Source of the DNA: Larix kaempferi
Lineage: Eukaryota; Streptophyta; Pinopsida; Pinales; Pinaceae
Reading direction: 5' to 3'
Length of the DNA: 64,000 nucleotides
Assembly (NCBI GenBank): GCA_027924585.1
Contig: BSBM01000606.1
Coordinates: forward strand, 9,925,501-9,989,500
This document shows, one piece after another, positions 1 through 12,969 of the stretch; within the stretch, counting starts at the first letter, position 1; the number at the start of each line of letters is the position of its first letter. The translations under genes and the position numbers were made by a program. The notes under the pieces were generated by a model. That model worked only from the letters and a program-made list of their open reading frames with translations. It made no database searches and was not told the DNA's origin.

Positions 1-483
1 AACCTCCGGAATCCAAAGAGGCAAAGAGGCTACCGTGTACACACCACGAACATTATGAGTCATCAAATATCATGTAGTTTTGTTTTAACTTTAAGGTTTA
101 TTCCCATTTACATTTCCCCGAAGGTTCCTATGTGGGTGTCCAAGGTTTTTTGAACTTTAAAGGAAGAAATGTTTATTTTCATTGTTAATGCTCAACAGCT
201 TTCTTAATATATAGTTTTAGAATGTTGACTCATATACATATTTGTCCACGAACCTTCATATTCACAATCAATCTCTCTCTCCACGTGTGAGATAACATAA
301 TAGGACTTTCTTTTAGCTTGTGGTTAGATTTAATGATAGGATGACTAAAATGCAATAGTATTATTTTTGTATCATCAAAAGTTATGATATATATTTGGAA
401 TAGGTTAATGTTGTAATAAAAGAAGTTGAATTTGGTTAAAATTTTGAAGTGATTTAGATTTCCTATGTTACATGTTTTATATC
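1..483. other. AT-rich sequence, nothing recognised
   Basis: No open frame with family resemblance, no RNA gene and no clear repeat was seen. The sequence is AT-rich. Confidence 0.5.
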
Positions 484-491
484 AGATTTAT

Positions 492-729
492 TAGGGAAAT
501 TTACCTAAATGTTAGTGAAATTTGAAATGTTTTGAAAAGTTTGAGATTAAAGTGATTTTTTTAAAGGTTCCCTAAATATAGTGAAATTTGAAATGTTTCG
601 AAAAGTTTGAGATTAATGTGATTTTTTAAAGGTTACCTAAATATTAGGGAAATTTGAAATGTTTAAAAAAGTTTGAGATTAAAGTGAAATTTTAAATGTT
701 TAGAAGTTTGAGATTAAAGTGAAATTTGA
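492..729. repeat. Degenerate short tandem repeat
   Basis: A phrase containing TTTGAGATTAA followed by GTGA and T-runs recurs about four times at spacings of roughly 68, 64 and 37 bases, together with repeats of CCTAAAT and GAAATTTGAAATG. The last unit is shortened. No coding potential is apparent. Confidence 0.7.
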
Positions 730-996
730 CTATGCATTGGTAATGTCGGTCATAGAGGACTCTTACTGTCCAGGTTCCTTTGTACCTGACCAAACAAAGC
801 CAAAGTGACTTTCTGTGTTCTTTCTTTCTTATCTCTTCTATAAAGCTTCGTGCCCACGACCGCCCAAACACAGGCATTGCTTCCTCGAAGTGCAATTATT
901 AGAGAACGAGGAGGATCCATCTCTGATCATGGCATTAATTGCAGGTTTTCCAACTTTTGAGCCAAGGTATGATATCCATTCTCTCATATATATATA

Positions 997-1021
997 CTAG
1001 CAATTGCCCCATAAGGTGCAA
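997..1021 (-). mobile_element. Helitron-type 3' terminus (minus strand)
   Basis: Read on the minus strand this stretch is an 18-nt hairpin TTGCACCTTATGGGGCAA (one A-G mismatch, loop TTAT), then TTG, then CTAG, followed by T. That matches the usual Helitron 3' architecture: stem-loop, short spacer, CTRR, insertion before T. The same 25 nt occur on the + strand at 22701-22725. The element body should extend towards higher coordinates; I could not find its 5' end. The purine-rich stretch at 1022-1080 loosely resembles the sub-terminal sequence of the other copy. Confidence 0.6.
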
Positions 1022-3940
1022 TAAAACACTGAAAGGAAAACAATGGGAAGAAAAGTAGATGTGATGAAGAGGAAAACATAGTAGTTTTTTTTTGTGAATT
1101 ATTATTGGTATAAGTTGGGATCCAACCCCATGATGATCTTCCACCCAATGTCCCACAATGTGATGATTCTTTGTTTATGCTTGGGACTAAGGAAACCTAG
1201 TTTGTTGTATCATGGACTCTCATATATGTATGCTAGTATTTTTTTGGATGTTTTAAACATAAGGGTATTTTGGTAGATGGGCCACCCAAAAGTTGAAAAA
1301 GAATGCCACGGGAAAAAAGAAGAAGAAAGTAAAGTAGATTTGATAAAGTGAAAAAGAAAGTAGTATTTTTACAATTGTGAGAAATATTTTGTTTTGAAAA
1401 AAGTGACAATAAAGTAATTTTTTTTTACAATAAAGTGGCATGAAATATTAATATAAGGTTTTCGGGTATCACTCTTGGTTTCCTCTTGCAAGTATTCTAG
1501 TCAAGTTTTGAAGAAGATAAGATCAACCAGATTGCAAGTCTTCTAGTCAAGATTTACAGCAGAATATCCGACATGGAAAAGAATATGGAGAGGAGTTAGG
1601 GCTGTGGTTCTTTTGGTCCCTTAGGTTGCTCAACCTCGTGGACGTTATTAAAATCTTTCATTCATTCATTCTTGTTAGTTACAATATTTGATAGCTTCTA
1701 GATATCCCATGGGGATATACTTAATAGATATTTATATGTGCTTTCTAGTGCAAAACTTGTAGCTACTTTTAACATTAAATATATCATACTCAATGTTCAC
1801 TTTTATTTTTCATTGGGTTCCACTTGATAGAATTGAAGTTTGGATTCATGCAAGAGGGGTTGACACCTATTGGTGCATGCTATAGAGAGACTTCGATTTG
1901 GACTTCGGAGCGTCGTTGACCTCACTTCATTCAACAATATAGATGCCACTCCTCATCTTGGTTCATTTGGTGATCTAGGTGACAAGTTATGGCTCAAACG
2001 TCATGGCTAATGATTCCATTCTAGCTTGCATTAAGTCACCATATTTCATAGTAGGTTGGGTCTTAGGTCAACACATCCCTTTAAATTTTAAGCACATGAC
2101 AACTAAGTTGCATGGAAATGGATCTGGATTTGGATATGGATACTATAGTTTTTTTTAATAGCTTGGGTATGGGGTGACCAAGGTAAAACATATAAAAAAA
2201 GAAGATATAATATATATTTCTTTATGAGGAAAACTTCGTGGGGAAACCCTTGGGCACTTCTTTACATTTTCGGGTAGGTAAACTTTTGTAAACATGTTGG
2301 TGTTGATTATGGTGCCTAAGTGAGGGGCACAATAGATGAAATCAACTGGGGGATTGACCTCATGAACTCCCACACGAAGCTCAAACATTCAACCACTAGA
2401 GCTACCCCACTTGGTTAAAAGTACACACTTTTCCCATCACAATTCTCATTCTAATTGAGGTAGATGGAGATGATGAAAATGCAAATACAAGGTACAAACC
2501 ATTTTATTTCATCTCAGACTAGAATTGGATATCTAATTTGGAGGCACTACTGTTGTGAAGGTTCTTTTGGAAGTTTCATGGGGAACATGCTCTCTCTTCC
2601 TCTTATGAGAAGCCAAAAAATGAATTTCAATGTAGTGATTGATTTAATTTGTCTTTTAGAAATATTGATTTTGTTACTAGGGTTAATTTTATTTGTTTTT
2701 TCTATTTTAATTATGCAGGTGTTGGAGGATACCATTTCTAGGCTTGTCTAAAGGTGGAGAAGGACATTGTTGTCATCACGATGGATGAACATGTTAGCTC
2801 CAAGCATACAAAAATACATCACATTCAAGGTGTGTTTTTAACAAGGAAATATAGTTGCAAGGGTGCAAAAATATTTGAACAAGGATTGGTTGTCTACGCT
2901 TTGTTGTGAATAAAATTTCAATGTGTCAAATAACATCTTTGAGGTTTCATTGTATTTTTCCTTAGTATAAGAACATTGAAATATAATTTATCAAATTGGA
3001 AAAACTAAGTGTATAGATGACAAAATTTATGGAATTTACATTTAGTTTACTTGAAATCAAATATCCTTTATGAAGTTTTGTTTTGCATAATGGGGTTTTT
3101 CAATTTTTCTGCACATGTGTATAGAGATTTTATTGGCTTTGTCCTTGGTATAGGAATTTTGAGATATATTTTATCAAATTGGAAAATAGAAGTGTAGAGA
3201 TTACTTTTTTATGAAATTTACATTTAATCCTTTATGAATTTTTATTGCACATATTGGAGGTTTTTAATTTTTCGGCACATATGTATAGAAAATGCCAAAA
3301 CCATCATTCATGCTAAAAATATGTGAACACTTTTTCTTGTTGACATATGTTAAAATAGGAATGTTTGTTATCTATTGGGATAACAAACCAGTGCCAATAT
3401 ATGTAATACCCAAATTTAAACCTTCATTGATATGTAAAATATGTCTACTTTTTCTTGTTGAAATCTGTTAAAGTATGAATGGGTAAGACCCAAATTTAAA
3501 ATCGATGCAAATATGTGTAAGACCCAAATTTATTATTGAGTACAATGATCAAGGATGCATGATCCCCTGCATTCCAAAACAAGACATCATGAGAATTGAA
3601 ATATTAATATCATGAGTATAAATTTCCTATTATTTCACAAAAAACAAAACCTTTTTGTCCAGTGCAATGTGCATGTAACAATTTGTGAAATAAAACATCA
3701 ATGAACTTTGAGAATTTGTCCTGCATGTTAGAAATTGTGAAATAAAACATCAATGGAATATTGATACCATGAAATGTAATGTTCTTGTGTTTCTATGCAA
3801 AACAAAACCTACTTTATCCAATGCTTTGTGAATGTTGTCAATGACCATTAAAGACGTGTGAAGAAGCCAATTAACATGCAACTACATTATTTCATTGCTC
3901 AAATTTTATGATTGCACCCACACATAAAGCCTGTGGTATG
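1022..3940. other. Intergenic, AT-rich, no gene recognised
   Basis: Short open frames are present on both strands, but none shows a protein family signature. Around 1210-1340 the words CTCATATATGTATGCTAGTA and a following purine-rich tract echo the sequence at 975-1080, suggesting a degraded local duplication. Confidence 0.4.
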
Positions 3941-4168
3941 AAAGCCTTATGAAACACCATATATGCATTGTAATGATTTAGATACATTCAACTTACCATT
4001 TGAATGAGCCACAAACTCTCCTTGTTACTCGCCATTGTTTGTTGATAAAGTAGTAAAGCCTTATGAAACACCATATATGCATTGTAATGATTTAGATACA
4101 TTCAACTTACCATTTGAATGAGCCACAAAATCTCCTTGTTACTTGACATTGTTTGTTGATAAAGTAGT
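3941..4168. repeat. Two-copy tandem repeat, 114-bp unit
   Basis: The unit starting AAAGCCTTATGAAACACC at 3941 is repeated head-to-tail from 4055. The copies differ at only a few positions (for example ACTC versus ACTT in the GTTACTCGCCATTG segment), so the duplication looks fairly recent. Confidence 0.9.
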
Positions 4169-7100
4169 AGTTCAAAAGATAAGCGTGACTGGGATAAAAA
4201 ATTTAGGTGAATTATCTTGTAACTAAAAAACTTGAAGATCTCAATTTGTGGCTTTATTTACAAAAATATTTTGCACATCTTTCGATTAAGCAGAAAATCA
4301 CATAATTTATTTCATTTTGTTATGAAGGCATTCCATTATAAAGAAAGAAGTTTAGATTTCTATATGATATCTAACACCGTGGTTTGTCATCTCTACCTAT
4401 ATATTCTTTCTCTTTTGATGAGAAATTGTTGTTTTTTATGAATGAGCTACAATATCTTTTTATAGGTATGTTCTCTTCATGTAGAAAAATCAGTTCAAAT
4501 TGACAATGATGATTTTGAGGTAACTGTGTGCATGGTATTACCACTAAAAATAGAAGATATTGTCATTCATTCATTAAGATGAAGTCTAGGAGTTTGTCTA
4601 ATTTTCTAGAATGGCTTCATTAATTATGTATTTTTGTATTTTAGTTGGTTCTAATTTTGTATGAAATTTCACATCAATGTGTTCATGTGGTGAAGATGAT
4701 GATGGTTATCAACATCAATTGAGACCAACTTTGGTAGATTGGACCTTAAAAAAGGTAAGGATTACTTGGCTTTCTTTAAAAAAATATTTATGCACTTAAT
4801 TTTTTTAAAGAAGCCAAGTGGTAAAAGCATTCTACTCTTATAGTATAAATGATGGATATAATTGGATAATGCCATAAATCATGCATTACTTGGCAAGACA
4901 AACAACTACAAGGAAGAAATATTATAGTAGAAGCATAAGCTGTATAGTACAAATCTTAGATTATTTTGCAGCTTCAAGGAATAACCTAGGTTTGTTTTTA
5001 CCCACTTTTGTCTCCATGATCACTGGATGCAATTACCCTTCATTTGTTTTTACCCAATTTTGTTCAATGAGGGCACTTTGAGGAATATGAAAATGATTTA
5101 TAGCTAGACAAAAGAAGCACAAGTAAAAACTCAATCCAATAAGCATTTTTGAATGGTTAGGTATTTCATTTATCATATATTATGTAGTATTATCCCATGT
5201 ATGTAGTTGTTGGATTAATTATAGTTTAACATTTTGTATTTAGGATTCATGGATAAAATTAATATAACCATAAATTGACAATTATTGTTTGTACATTTCT
5301 TTTGACAGTATTATATGGTTCTACATTTATTTGATGTTTCTGCATTGATTTAAATAGAGCTTAAGGAATATTCTTTTATGAAAATTCCACTATTATCACA
5401 AAAGTATAATGGTTCTACATTCATTTAAAATAAATCACTATCTTGTATATATGTTTTTTCACCATTTATCATTTATGTTTATGTTGTTGTGGATGGCTTG
5501 GATGGTTGAATTCATTGAAAGTGTTTTAATATTTTGAGTTACAATTAACTGATTCTCCCCTAACGATAAACAAGTAGTTGATTAATATGGCATAATTGAT
5601 TCATCCATTTATTTGGGATAATATTTGAGTCTCTATGATATGTTTTGCGTAGGCTTAATTTGTTTTCCAGGGGAGATGGGCACATGAAATTTAGAAGAAG
5701 ATAATAGGCACATGAATTTTAGAAGAAGATAAGGCTAAGCTGCAAGTTGATGTTGATAATAAAGGTATTATTCCAAATGATAGACACTATCCCATGAGGT
5801 GTATGGAGAGTCCATCTACTAGATTAATGGATAAGTTATGTTTATGAACTATAATACCCCTCGATGATTAATAAAATATATAGATATGGAAATTGCTGTG
5901 TTCACTCTTTTTATTATCATGTTATCAATGCTAGGGAAGGATGGAATCATGGAGTGTAGAGGATGCAATCCTACACAATAGTAGGATTATGAGTAGCTTA
6001 GAGAGAGTAAGATTTAAGTGTTTACTTGTAGTTGTGCATTTTTCTTTTGGTTTAAGTTAGAGAATAAAAGTTAAGTTATGAGTACCCCGCAGGAGTGTAG
6101 ATTGAGTGACGATTCACTTGAAAATGAGATGATATGTTGTAATAGAGGTCACAAGTTCAAAACACTCTCCCTTACCCATGCCCATGATTGCGGGCTATGT
6201 GGGCACACCTAGAGATGATGGGATTGGACCCCTAGACCCTGCGTCATGCGATTACTAACCCCATCATAGTTTTTTTATTCCCCTAATACAAAATATAATA
6301 TTAAGTTATGATTAACAACTTATGAAAGGAAATGGGTGTTTAGTCTTATCATTTGACAAAGGCACTCTGGAATAAGTCACTAGGTCCATAGACTAGTCCA
6401 TAAAAGGCATCATGAAAGAAAAGAACGGAGGTACACATATTTTTGTTTTTTTTGGTTGTGGACTCAATTAAATTCCAAAAGGTTAAATAGATTTTATTTT
6501 GTATTTACAATGTGTAACAAGCAAAATAAAAAAAGATGAAAGCTTGCGTAGAAGCGATGTGAAAAAAAAAGGTGCCGCATTCATGAGGAAAAAGTAACTG
6601 CTCCCTGTACCTAGTAGGCCACGTCAGGAAATGGCCCACTAACAACACCAATCGGTTGGAACACAAAAGTACAATATTCATGTACTCAAATTGAAGCAAG
6701 CTAGAGTACACATCATGTTAAGCGATAAAAATAATAAGTCATCTAGTGGAACTATAGTAATTCCACATGAAGAAACATGTGAGAGTGTATCATCCAGATG
6801 TGTCTAAACATCTCGTATGGGGTGTGTAGAGTTGGATTGGTATGGGGGTGTGTAGAGTTGGATTTAAAAGTTGTAGAGCTGGATTTAAAAGTTTTAGATC
6901 ATTCAACCTAATTGATTAAGTCTTTAGCTTTGGTTGTATCATTTAGGTGATAAAATTTTTATATTTTTAAGATTAATAATTTATATAGTCTTACTCTCAA
7001 AGAAAGTGAATGGCATGCATTTTTGAAATATAAATAAATTTATATAGTCTTAATGTCAAAGAAAGTGAATGGCATGCAGGCCAATAAATAAAGAAAGCAC

Positions 7101-7560
7101 AACAATCAAGTTTAAGTTTGAAAGTATATACTTAAAAAATCATAATAATATTATTTTTCAATTTTTATTTACGTTTAATTTCAATGTTATTAAACAATAA
7201 ATATAGATTAAACCTTTTTCATTATTGAATAATCGTTGAAATTTTGAAAAACTAAAACATATGGTGTAGTTTATCACTTATCAAATCCACATAAATATTT
7301 ATCCATTATGACATCACGTTGTCATTACATCTGCCATTTACCCATAGTTGTCAACAAATATTTAAAACCAATTTGACACTGGGTTGTCATTACGTTTGTG
7401 AAAGTTGCCTCAGATGTTTATGTTTAGTCAAACAATAGAGACTCAATCAAACACATCCTTAGTTTCCGGTTTCTGTTGTGAGCTTAATTATACCATAAAT
7501 GTAAGATATGTAGTTGATTTTCTGTAACAGGCAACGACCTTGATGTTCCATCATAGTCAT
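4169..7560. other. Intergenic, no gene recognised
   Basis: AT-rich sequence without a recognisable coding region. A region near 6080-6290 has a GTTCAAAAC word within a SINE-like context but is not convincing. Two almost identical segments with GTCAAAGAAAGTGAATGGCATGCA lie near 6998 and 7055, a small local duplication. Confidence 0.4.
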
Positions 7561-8830
7561 AAATGACAAGGATAAGATCAGATCCACTCACCCTAGGGCA
7601 TGCGAGCCAAGTCATTGCCATAAAAGGGATTTAAAGCTACCATTGTGATGGATGGATTTAGAATGCAAAGAATCTTCATGCTTTCCCTCTTTCTCCTGGC
7701 CTTAAAATACAATTGGTGTTGAATGTGCATGTTGCTTGATATGCAAAGTTGAGCGATTGTGCATACCATTGGAAAATAGTACTTTCTCAAATCTTTCTTG
7801 AAAGTTGTTAGAAGAAATCTGTTGAAATACCAATAGTGCAACATCACGTCCACCATCAATCCACTGAACACCACTGAAATATTGCTAGACCCTTGCAAAA
7901 GCTTCCACAGGCAACCCACCCTTCTCTTCCCCATTCTGTGTTGCAATATGTGGTCGTGAAGGAGAAAGGGCTTCTACTTCTCCAAAGAGAACCTAATGAC
8001 AATTATTTACAAGTAAATGGCAACAATTTTGTTCAAATGAGATGGCCAGTTGTTTGCAAAGTTTAGAATGGTTGACTCAAAGCAATACAATTTGAAATAC
8101 GTACTTCAACTCGGAATTTTTAATATTATCTACCATAATCATCAAAATATTGGACCGGGTAAAAGTAGCATTGAACATAACTCTGAACATCATAACTTGT
8201 CTCTAGATCTGTCTATAGATGATTGCATTCCAAAACAACATCCCCTAGTACCATGCATTGGATGTCAATTTTTACATCACAATCAACCTGCTCAAAGAAT
8301 TTACGATGTAATCACACAAGTTATAAACATAAATAAAGCAATAATATTCAATCCATTAACGTAAACCATACAAATTGGAACACATAAGAAGGAGATTGCA
8401 CACCTGTCTATAGTGTCGCAAGGTCTTTTTTCCTTTGTCACGGAGAAAAGCATCTGTGTAGAAAGCCCACCCTTATTATGAATATCCTGCCCGAAAACAC
8501 GAATATAATTGGACGACAACCATTCTGAGAATGAAAGTTACGTACAACACGAAGAATGAGACAGTCCAAAGAACATGCTTGCTCTAGTGGTGGCCACTCT
8601 AGGGTCGTGTTTCTTCTAGCAGCATATTGAAGATAACACGACTGTGAAGGAAATGGATTTATCGATAACAAGAGGTGCAAATAACATTTTGGTGCCTCTC
8701 TGTAAACACTATCGAGAATCCTTTGCCTACCAGTTTGAAGGTTTTTGTAAATGAGAAAGCATGAAAGAAGAAAAGCTTTCTCATTGATAGCCACTCATCA
8801 CTTGCATGACGAAAATGATAAATCAGAGAC
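7560..8830 (-). other. Unrecognised minus-strand open frames, possibly a degraded gene
   Basis: Minus-strand frames are unusually open here (for example 7593-7946 and 8438-8794), but I recognise no family. One frame around 7945-7700 reads through segments such as GGLPVEAFARVQQYFSGVQW before hitting scattered stops, which looks more protein-like than random AT-rich sequence. It lies 1.6 kb before the EDS1-like fragment but on the opposite strand, and I found no lipase GXSXG motif that would tie it to that gene. This could be a decayed gene or chance. Confidence 0.2.
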
Positions 8831-10436
8831 CACAGAAGAAATGATGGATTTTTATATTGTTTTCATATAAAAATATATCCAATATGCAATATTATATATT
8901 GAATTTTCTTGGATGAGGTGTATTAATCTATATTGAAAAGTTTATTAAAACTAAAACATCTTTTAAATTTTTCAAAATTTTTCAAAATAAACAATATATC
9001 GAAATTTAATAAACACTCACATGCACGATGATGTTGATAATGGAAAATAAAACATACTAACTTAATATATCACTAACATGTAATGTGAAACGTTGCTCCC
9101 TTGTTGTAGTTCATATTTAAATGGTAAAATATATTTCTTCTAACAATACAACTAGGTTAAGAATAAATGTAAACTTTGCTTTTGATAATTATACAAGTTT
9201 ATGATTAAAAAATAAACAATGAAAGTAACGATATCAATATTCCATCAATAAGCTTCTAAACTCATAACCTATGAAATTATCAATTTACAAGTTATTTTAT
9301 TGGTTCCAAATGAAATACGGAAGGCCCATGCTATTGCTTACTTTATAACTTTTTATGCTTTGAAATGAAAAATTAACCATTGAATATGAACTGCTCTTAT
9401 GATACGAAATAAAGTCAATGAAATGAACTAAGTTACACAAATTTTAAAGTATTAATTATATGAAAATAATTTATATAATATTAAAAATCAGGATTTCACT
9501 GTCTAATATGAATCTGAAACAATTTAACTCAGTAATTCAAAAATCAAAATAGCTAATAACTTTATAAATTTACTTTATTAATAATTTTTTACGATATCAA
9601 AATGTAGTCAATCTACACTGCTCAAAACATAGAAATGTTTCATTACACTTAATTTAGCGAAGACCGTCTAAACTCATAACTCAAAAAATCAATCTAACTT
9701 ATCAACCAAAAACTTTTTTCAAATACAGTTTTCATATTTAACATTTTTGCATTTTGCACTTTTTTTTTGGTGATTGCTCAGATACATGCCCGGTACAAAT
9801 AAAATCTCCATATTCACAACAAGTTCAGAAAGCTATCCACAAACTTGTAATATCTTGTGCTCAACCGCCTGCTTAACGCTAACACTCCAATCACACTTCC
9901 AAACCCAATTGTGCATCCCATACCCATCGCAGCTTTCCATGATTCCCACCAGTGCTCACCTTCCTCACCCTCCTCCCCTTCTCCAGAATTAGAAATCCGA
10001 TACTGTCTGGGGTAATCCACTATCAAATAAACGTGGTAGAACTCATCTGGTAGAACCTCAGTTGAGTAATAGCTATGTACTGAAGGAGGTGAACGTGGCA
10101 GCTTTGTATTGGAGTGAACGTGTCCTATTTATATTCGAGTGAGGGATGACGAAATTGGGAACCGTGCCACAAACATGCCCTCGGAGAAAGAACACCTTAC
10201 GGTGTAATTATTGGATAATATTATCTAGTATGTTGTTGGCCATTTAATGTAGCGACAAGTTGATTGGTTGGTAGTTGGATCTCAAGCTGCTTTATCTACC
10301 CTACTACAGGCCATTTAATGTTGCTGGATCTCAAGCAGCTTGAAATCCAACTGCCAACAAGCCTACTACAACCGCATTAAATGACCTGCAGCAGGCTAGA
10401 TGATATTAACCTAATTCTACAGTTTTTCTTACATTT
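8831..10436. other. Intergenic, no gene recognised
   Basis: AT-rich to about 9770, then a more balanced segment (9770-10400) just ahead of the EDS1-like coding fragment. The latter contains TATTTATATTC at about 10128-10138, which could be a TATA-like element, but no N-terminal lipase exon of an EDS1 gene was found here on the + strand. Confidence 0.35.
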
Positions 10437-10807
10437 ATGCAAAGCAATATTGCCCAACTGACTACTATTGTGGCTTGTTGGATCGCATGTGTATGTATTG
10501 TCGGCATTAATGGCAGACAAGTTCGGGAGCAGCAGAGGGATGTGTACAAATTAAGAAGAAATATTGAAACAAGCATCACTGAACTACAAGAGTATCGCAG
10601 GCGATGTTTGATGATTGGCCTCGGTTACTACGATGCTTTCAAAAACAAGACACAGTGTGATCTAGATTTCCAGGCTAACCTCAGGAGGCTGGAACTTGCA
10701 GCTTTGTGGGAGTAAATTGGGTTATTAGGCAATGTCCAGCAGAGTGAAGACTGGAGGAGACTAGCCACTCGTTACAGGCTTCTCGTTGAGCCCCTCGACA
10801 TAGCTAA
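10437..10807 (+). pseudogene. EDS1-like protein, first half of C-terminal EP domain (pseudogene)
   Basis: The reading frame from 10437 shows the helical start of the EDS1/PAD4 EP domain: ITELQEYRRRC, then LGYYDAF, then DFQANLRRLELAALWE, and after an in-frame TAA (10713-10715) the frame continues with SEDWRRLATRYR and LVEPLDIAN. These are hallmarks of the EDS1 family, lipase-like proteins that signal downstream of TIR-type NLR receptors. Relative to the family about eight residues are missing after the stop, so there has been a small deletion. The upstream N-terminal lipase-like domain is not seen. Homology stops within the codon for the N of DIAN (10806-10808); the next block of the same domain is found at 22726 in register. 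The ATG at 10437 is simply the first one in frame and is probably not the true start. Confidence 0.75.
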
Positions 10808-11036
10808 TTTTTTACGCCGAAGGCGTTCTTTCTGTGTAGACATTCGTTAAACACTGTAGCGAGATTCCTCATCTATCGGACGAATAGAATATTGCCACAT
10901 ACATTTTCACTACCAAATTTGTCATTTAAGTCAAATTTATTGTTTTCATCCCATTTTTTAGTGGAGAGATAGCGCGTTACGGGTGTGCACTTTGAATTTG
11001 GATAACATGACGCTGAAGTTACCGAGAAGGATGCCG

Positions 11037-11200
11037 TGAGATACTCAAGCTGCCAGGTGTGGAACATTTGACTTCTTTGGAGAGCTTGAATGTTGAGGAA
11101 TGCGAGAAGCTCCAGAGCATCCCGGGGTTGGGGTAGCTCACAGAGCTTACAAAAATAGATATCAATGGTTTCCCTGAGTTGCGGGAGTTTCCCATTTTCT
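11037..11200 (+). pseudogene. LRR fragment of a TIR-NBS-LRR-type resistance protein
   Basis: The frame reads LPGVEHLTSLESLNVEECEK, then LQSIPGLG, an in-frame stop, and LTELTKIDINGFPELREFP. These are plant-type leucine-rich repeats with the C-x-K-L-x-S-I-P-G-L spacing typical of the LRR part of TNL disease-resistance proteins. Only about two repeats survive, and a stop follows at about 11201. The same repeats, nearly word for word, recur at 19446-19920, so both pieces come from the same gene or gene family. No TIR or NB-ARC motifs (P-loop, GLPL) were found in the window. Confidence 0.7.
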
Positions 11201-11496
11201 AGCTACTGCAACAGGTTCACTTAGACGCAACACCTGAGCCAGATCTCCGACCCTGGAACCTGTGGCAACAGTGAAGCTATCAACGAGAGTGCAATATGGA
11301 TTCCATGACACATTCATCATTTCCACCGAGCTTTCTAAGAAGGTGCCATGAGGACGCGCTGTCTTCCGCCCTTCTTGGTTTCTTGATTTACCCATCTACA
11401 CATGATTATTCACTTTCAAAATTTGCCTTATTTTATTTCTTTTGGTTTGGTTGTTTATTAGGTTTTTGTTGAAATGTGTGTTGCTGTGCCCTGCAG

Positions 11497-11571
11497 AGGT
11501 TCAAGTGGAGGACGAGAACATTATGATCATCAGTGGTGAAGGCAGAGAAAACCCAAGTAGAGGAGTCAGAT
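11497..11571 (+). pseudogene. Small heat-shock protein (HSP20) fragment
   Basis: About 25 codons read EVQVEDENIMIISGEGRENP, matching the beta-strand stretch of the alpha-crystallin domain of plant class I/II small heat-shock proteins (family pattern V-x-V-E-D-x-x-x-L-x-I-S-G-E-R). Nothing else of the 150-residue protein is present: no upstream start and no C-terminal I-x-I motif. The family acts as ATP-independent chaperones; this piece cannot. It sits between the LRR fragment and the CCoAOMT fragment on the same strand, in keeping with serial capture of gene pieces. The match is short, so chance similarity is possible but unlikely. Confidence 0.55.
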
Positions 11572-11688
11572 AGTCTTCAACATCTGGTTCCCCAACTGGG
11601 CCTTCACGGTCACCTCTGGATAATGGCCCTTATCACTGCACTGAATATTTTGGGCCTCTATGATTCGCATGGTTAATAATGTGAATAT

Positions 11689-12264
<576 letters not shown>

Positions 12265-12529
12265 CATTCAGTTTTGAAAATGTTGCAGGGTTTGTTATGC
12301 AGGGTTTCAAGTGTGTCGTTCTTTGGGACAAGGAACTGGATCTGGGAAAAGGAATCAGTGCAGAGTGTGTTTGTATTCAACTTACATTTCTACTTTCATT
12401 GTTTCTTTATAAAGTCTAGAATTCTCAAAATCTACATGGTATTAAGAATTAGCATCGTTAGATGAAAAATCAGAAATCTACAAGCCCGAAAGTCAAGCCG
12501 TCAATTACTAAACTAGAGAGATGGATCCT

Positions 12530-12969
12530 CTCTCCGTACAGCGTGATTACACAATCAACGGAGACTTGGAGAGCATCATGGTCTTGGGAGAGGACTCCCA
12601 TTTTGGGGAAGACTTCATATTCCTCTCCAACATCAACATAACCTTTAGATCCAAATAGGGTAGTCTCTACACGAATGCCTCATCTTCTTTCTCAAAAATG
12701 CCCTTCTCAAGCAGACTGAATACATGCAACAAGGTTGATCGGAGAAGATCCAAACTATCATTTTCATGGACAGGAAGCCATTTCAAGACTACATAGAAGG
12801 AAAACTAAGTACCATTGATGTTATTGAGCTCATTTCCGTTGCTGGCCCTCATACTCCCCCTGGAAAACCCATTAAATGGCATTGGGATGAGGAGGACCAT
12901 GTTGAAGAATACATTTCTGGTGACCCAATTCTGGGATTATATGATAATAGCAATTACAATATTGGTTAA
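12530..12969 (+). pseudogene. Unrecognised gene fragment with conserved-looking acidic/aromatic segment
   Basis: From 12766 the frame reads MDRKPFQDYIEGKLSTIDVI, GPHTPPGKPIKWHWDEEDHV and EEYISGDPILGLYDNSNYN. The biased, hydrophilic composition and lack of AT-rich codon filler look like real protein, but I cannot name the family. An adjacent open stretch (12530-12655) reads VQRDYTINGDLESIMVLGED in another frame and may be part of the same gene. Exon-like pieces at 13575-14150 may continue it. A frame break between 12.66 and 12.77 kb and the absence of a start make a working gene unlikely. Confidence 0.35.

Noticed and set aside
815-966. Possible first exon (MALIAGFPTFEPR ending at an AG|GT)
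   Set aside because: No recognised family and no second exon; one donor-like GT is not enough.
2155-2388. 77-codon minus-strand frame
   Set aside because: No protein family signature; likely anonymous repeat-derived sequence.
3300-3540. CRISPR-like recurrence of ATATGT..AAGACCCAAATTTA words
   Set aside because: Units are irregular and AT-rich, in plant nuclear DNA; just local degenerate repeats.
6060-6290. tRNA-derived SINE with B-box-like GTTCAAAAC
   Set aside because: No clear A box at the right spacing and no poly(A)/short repeat tail or target duplication.
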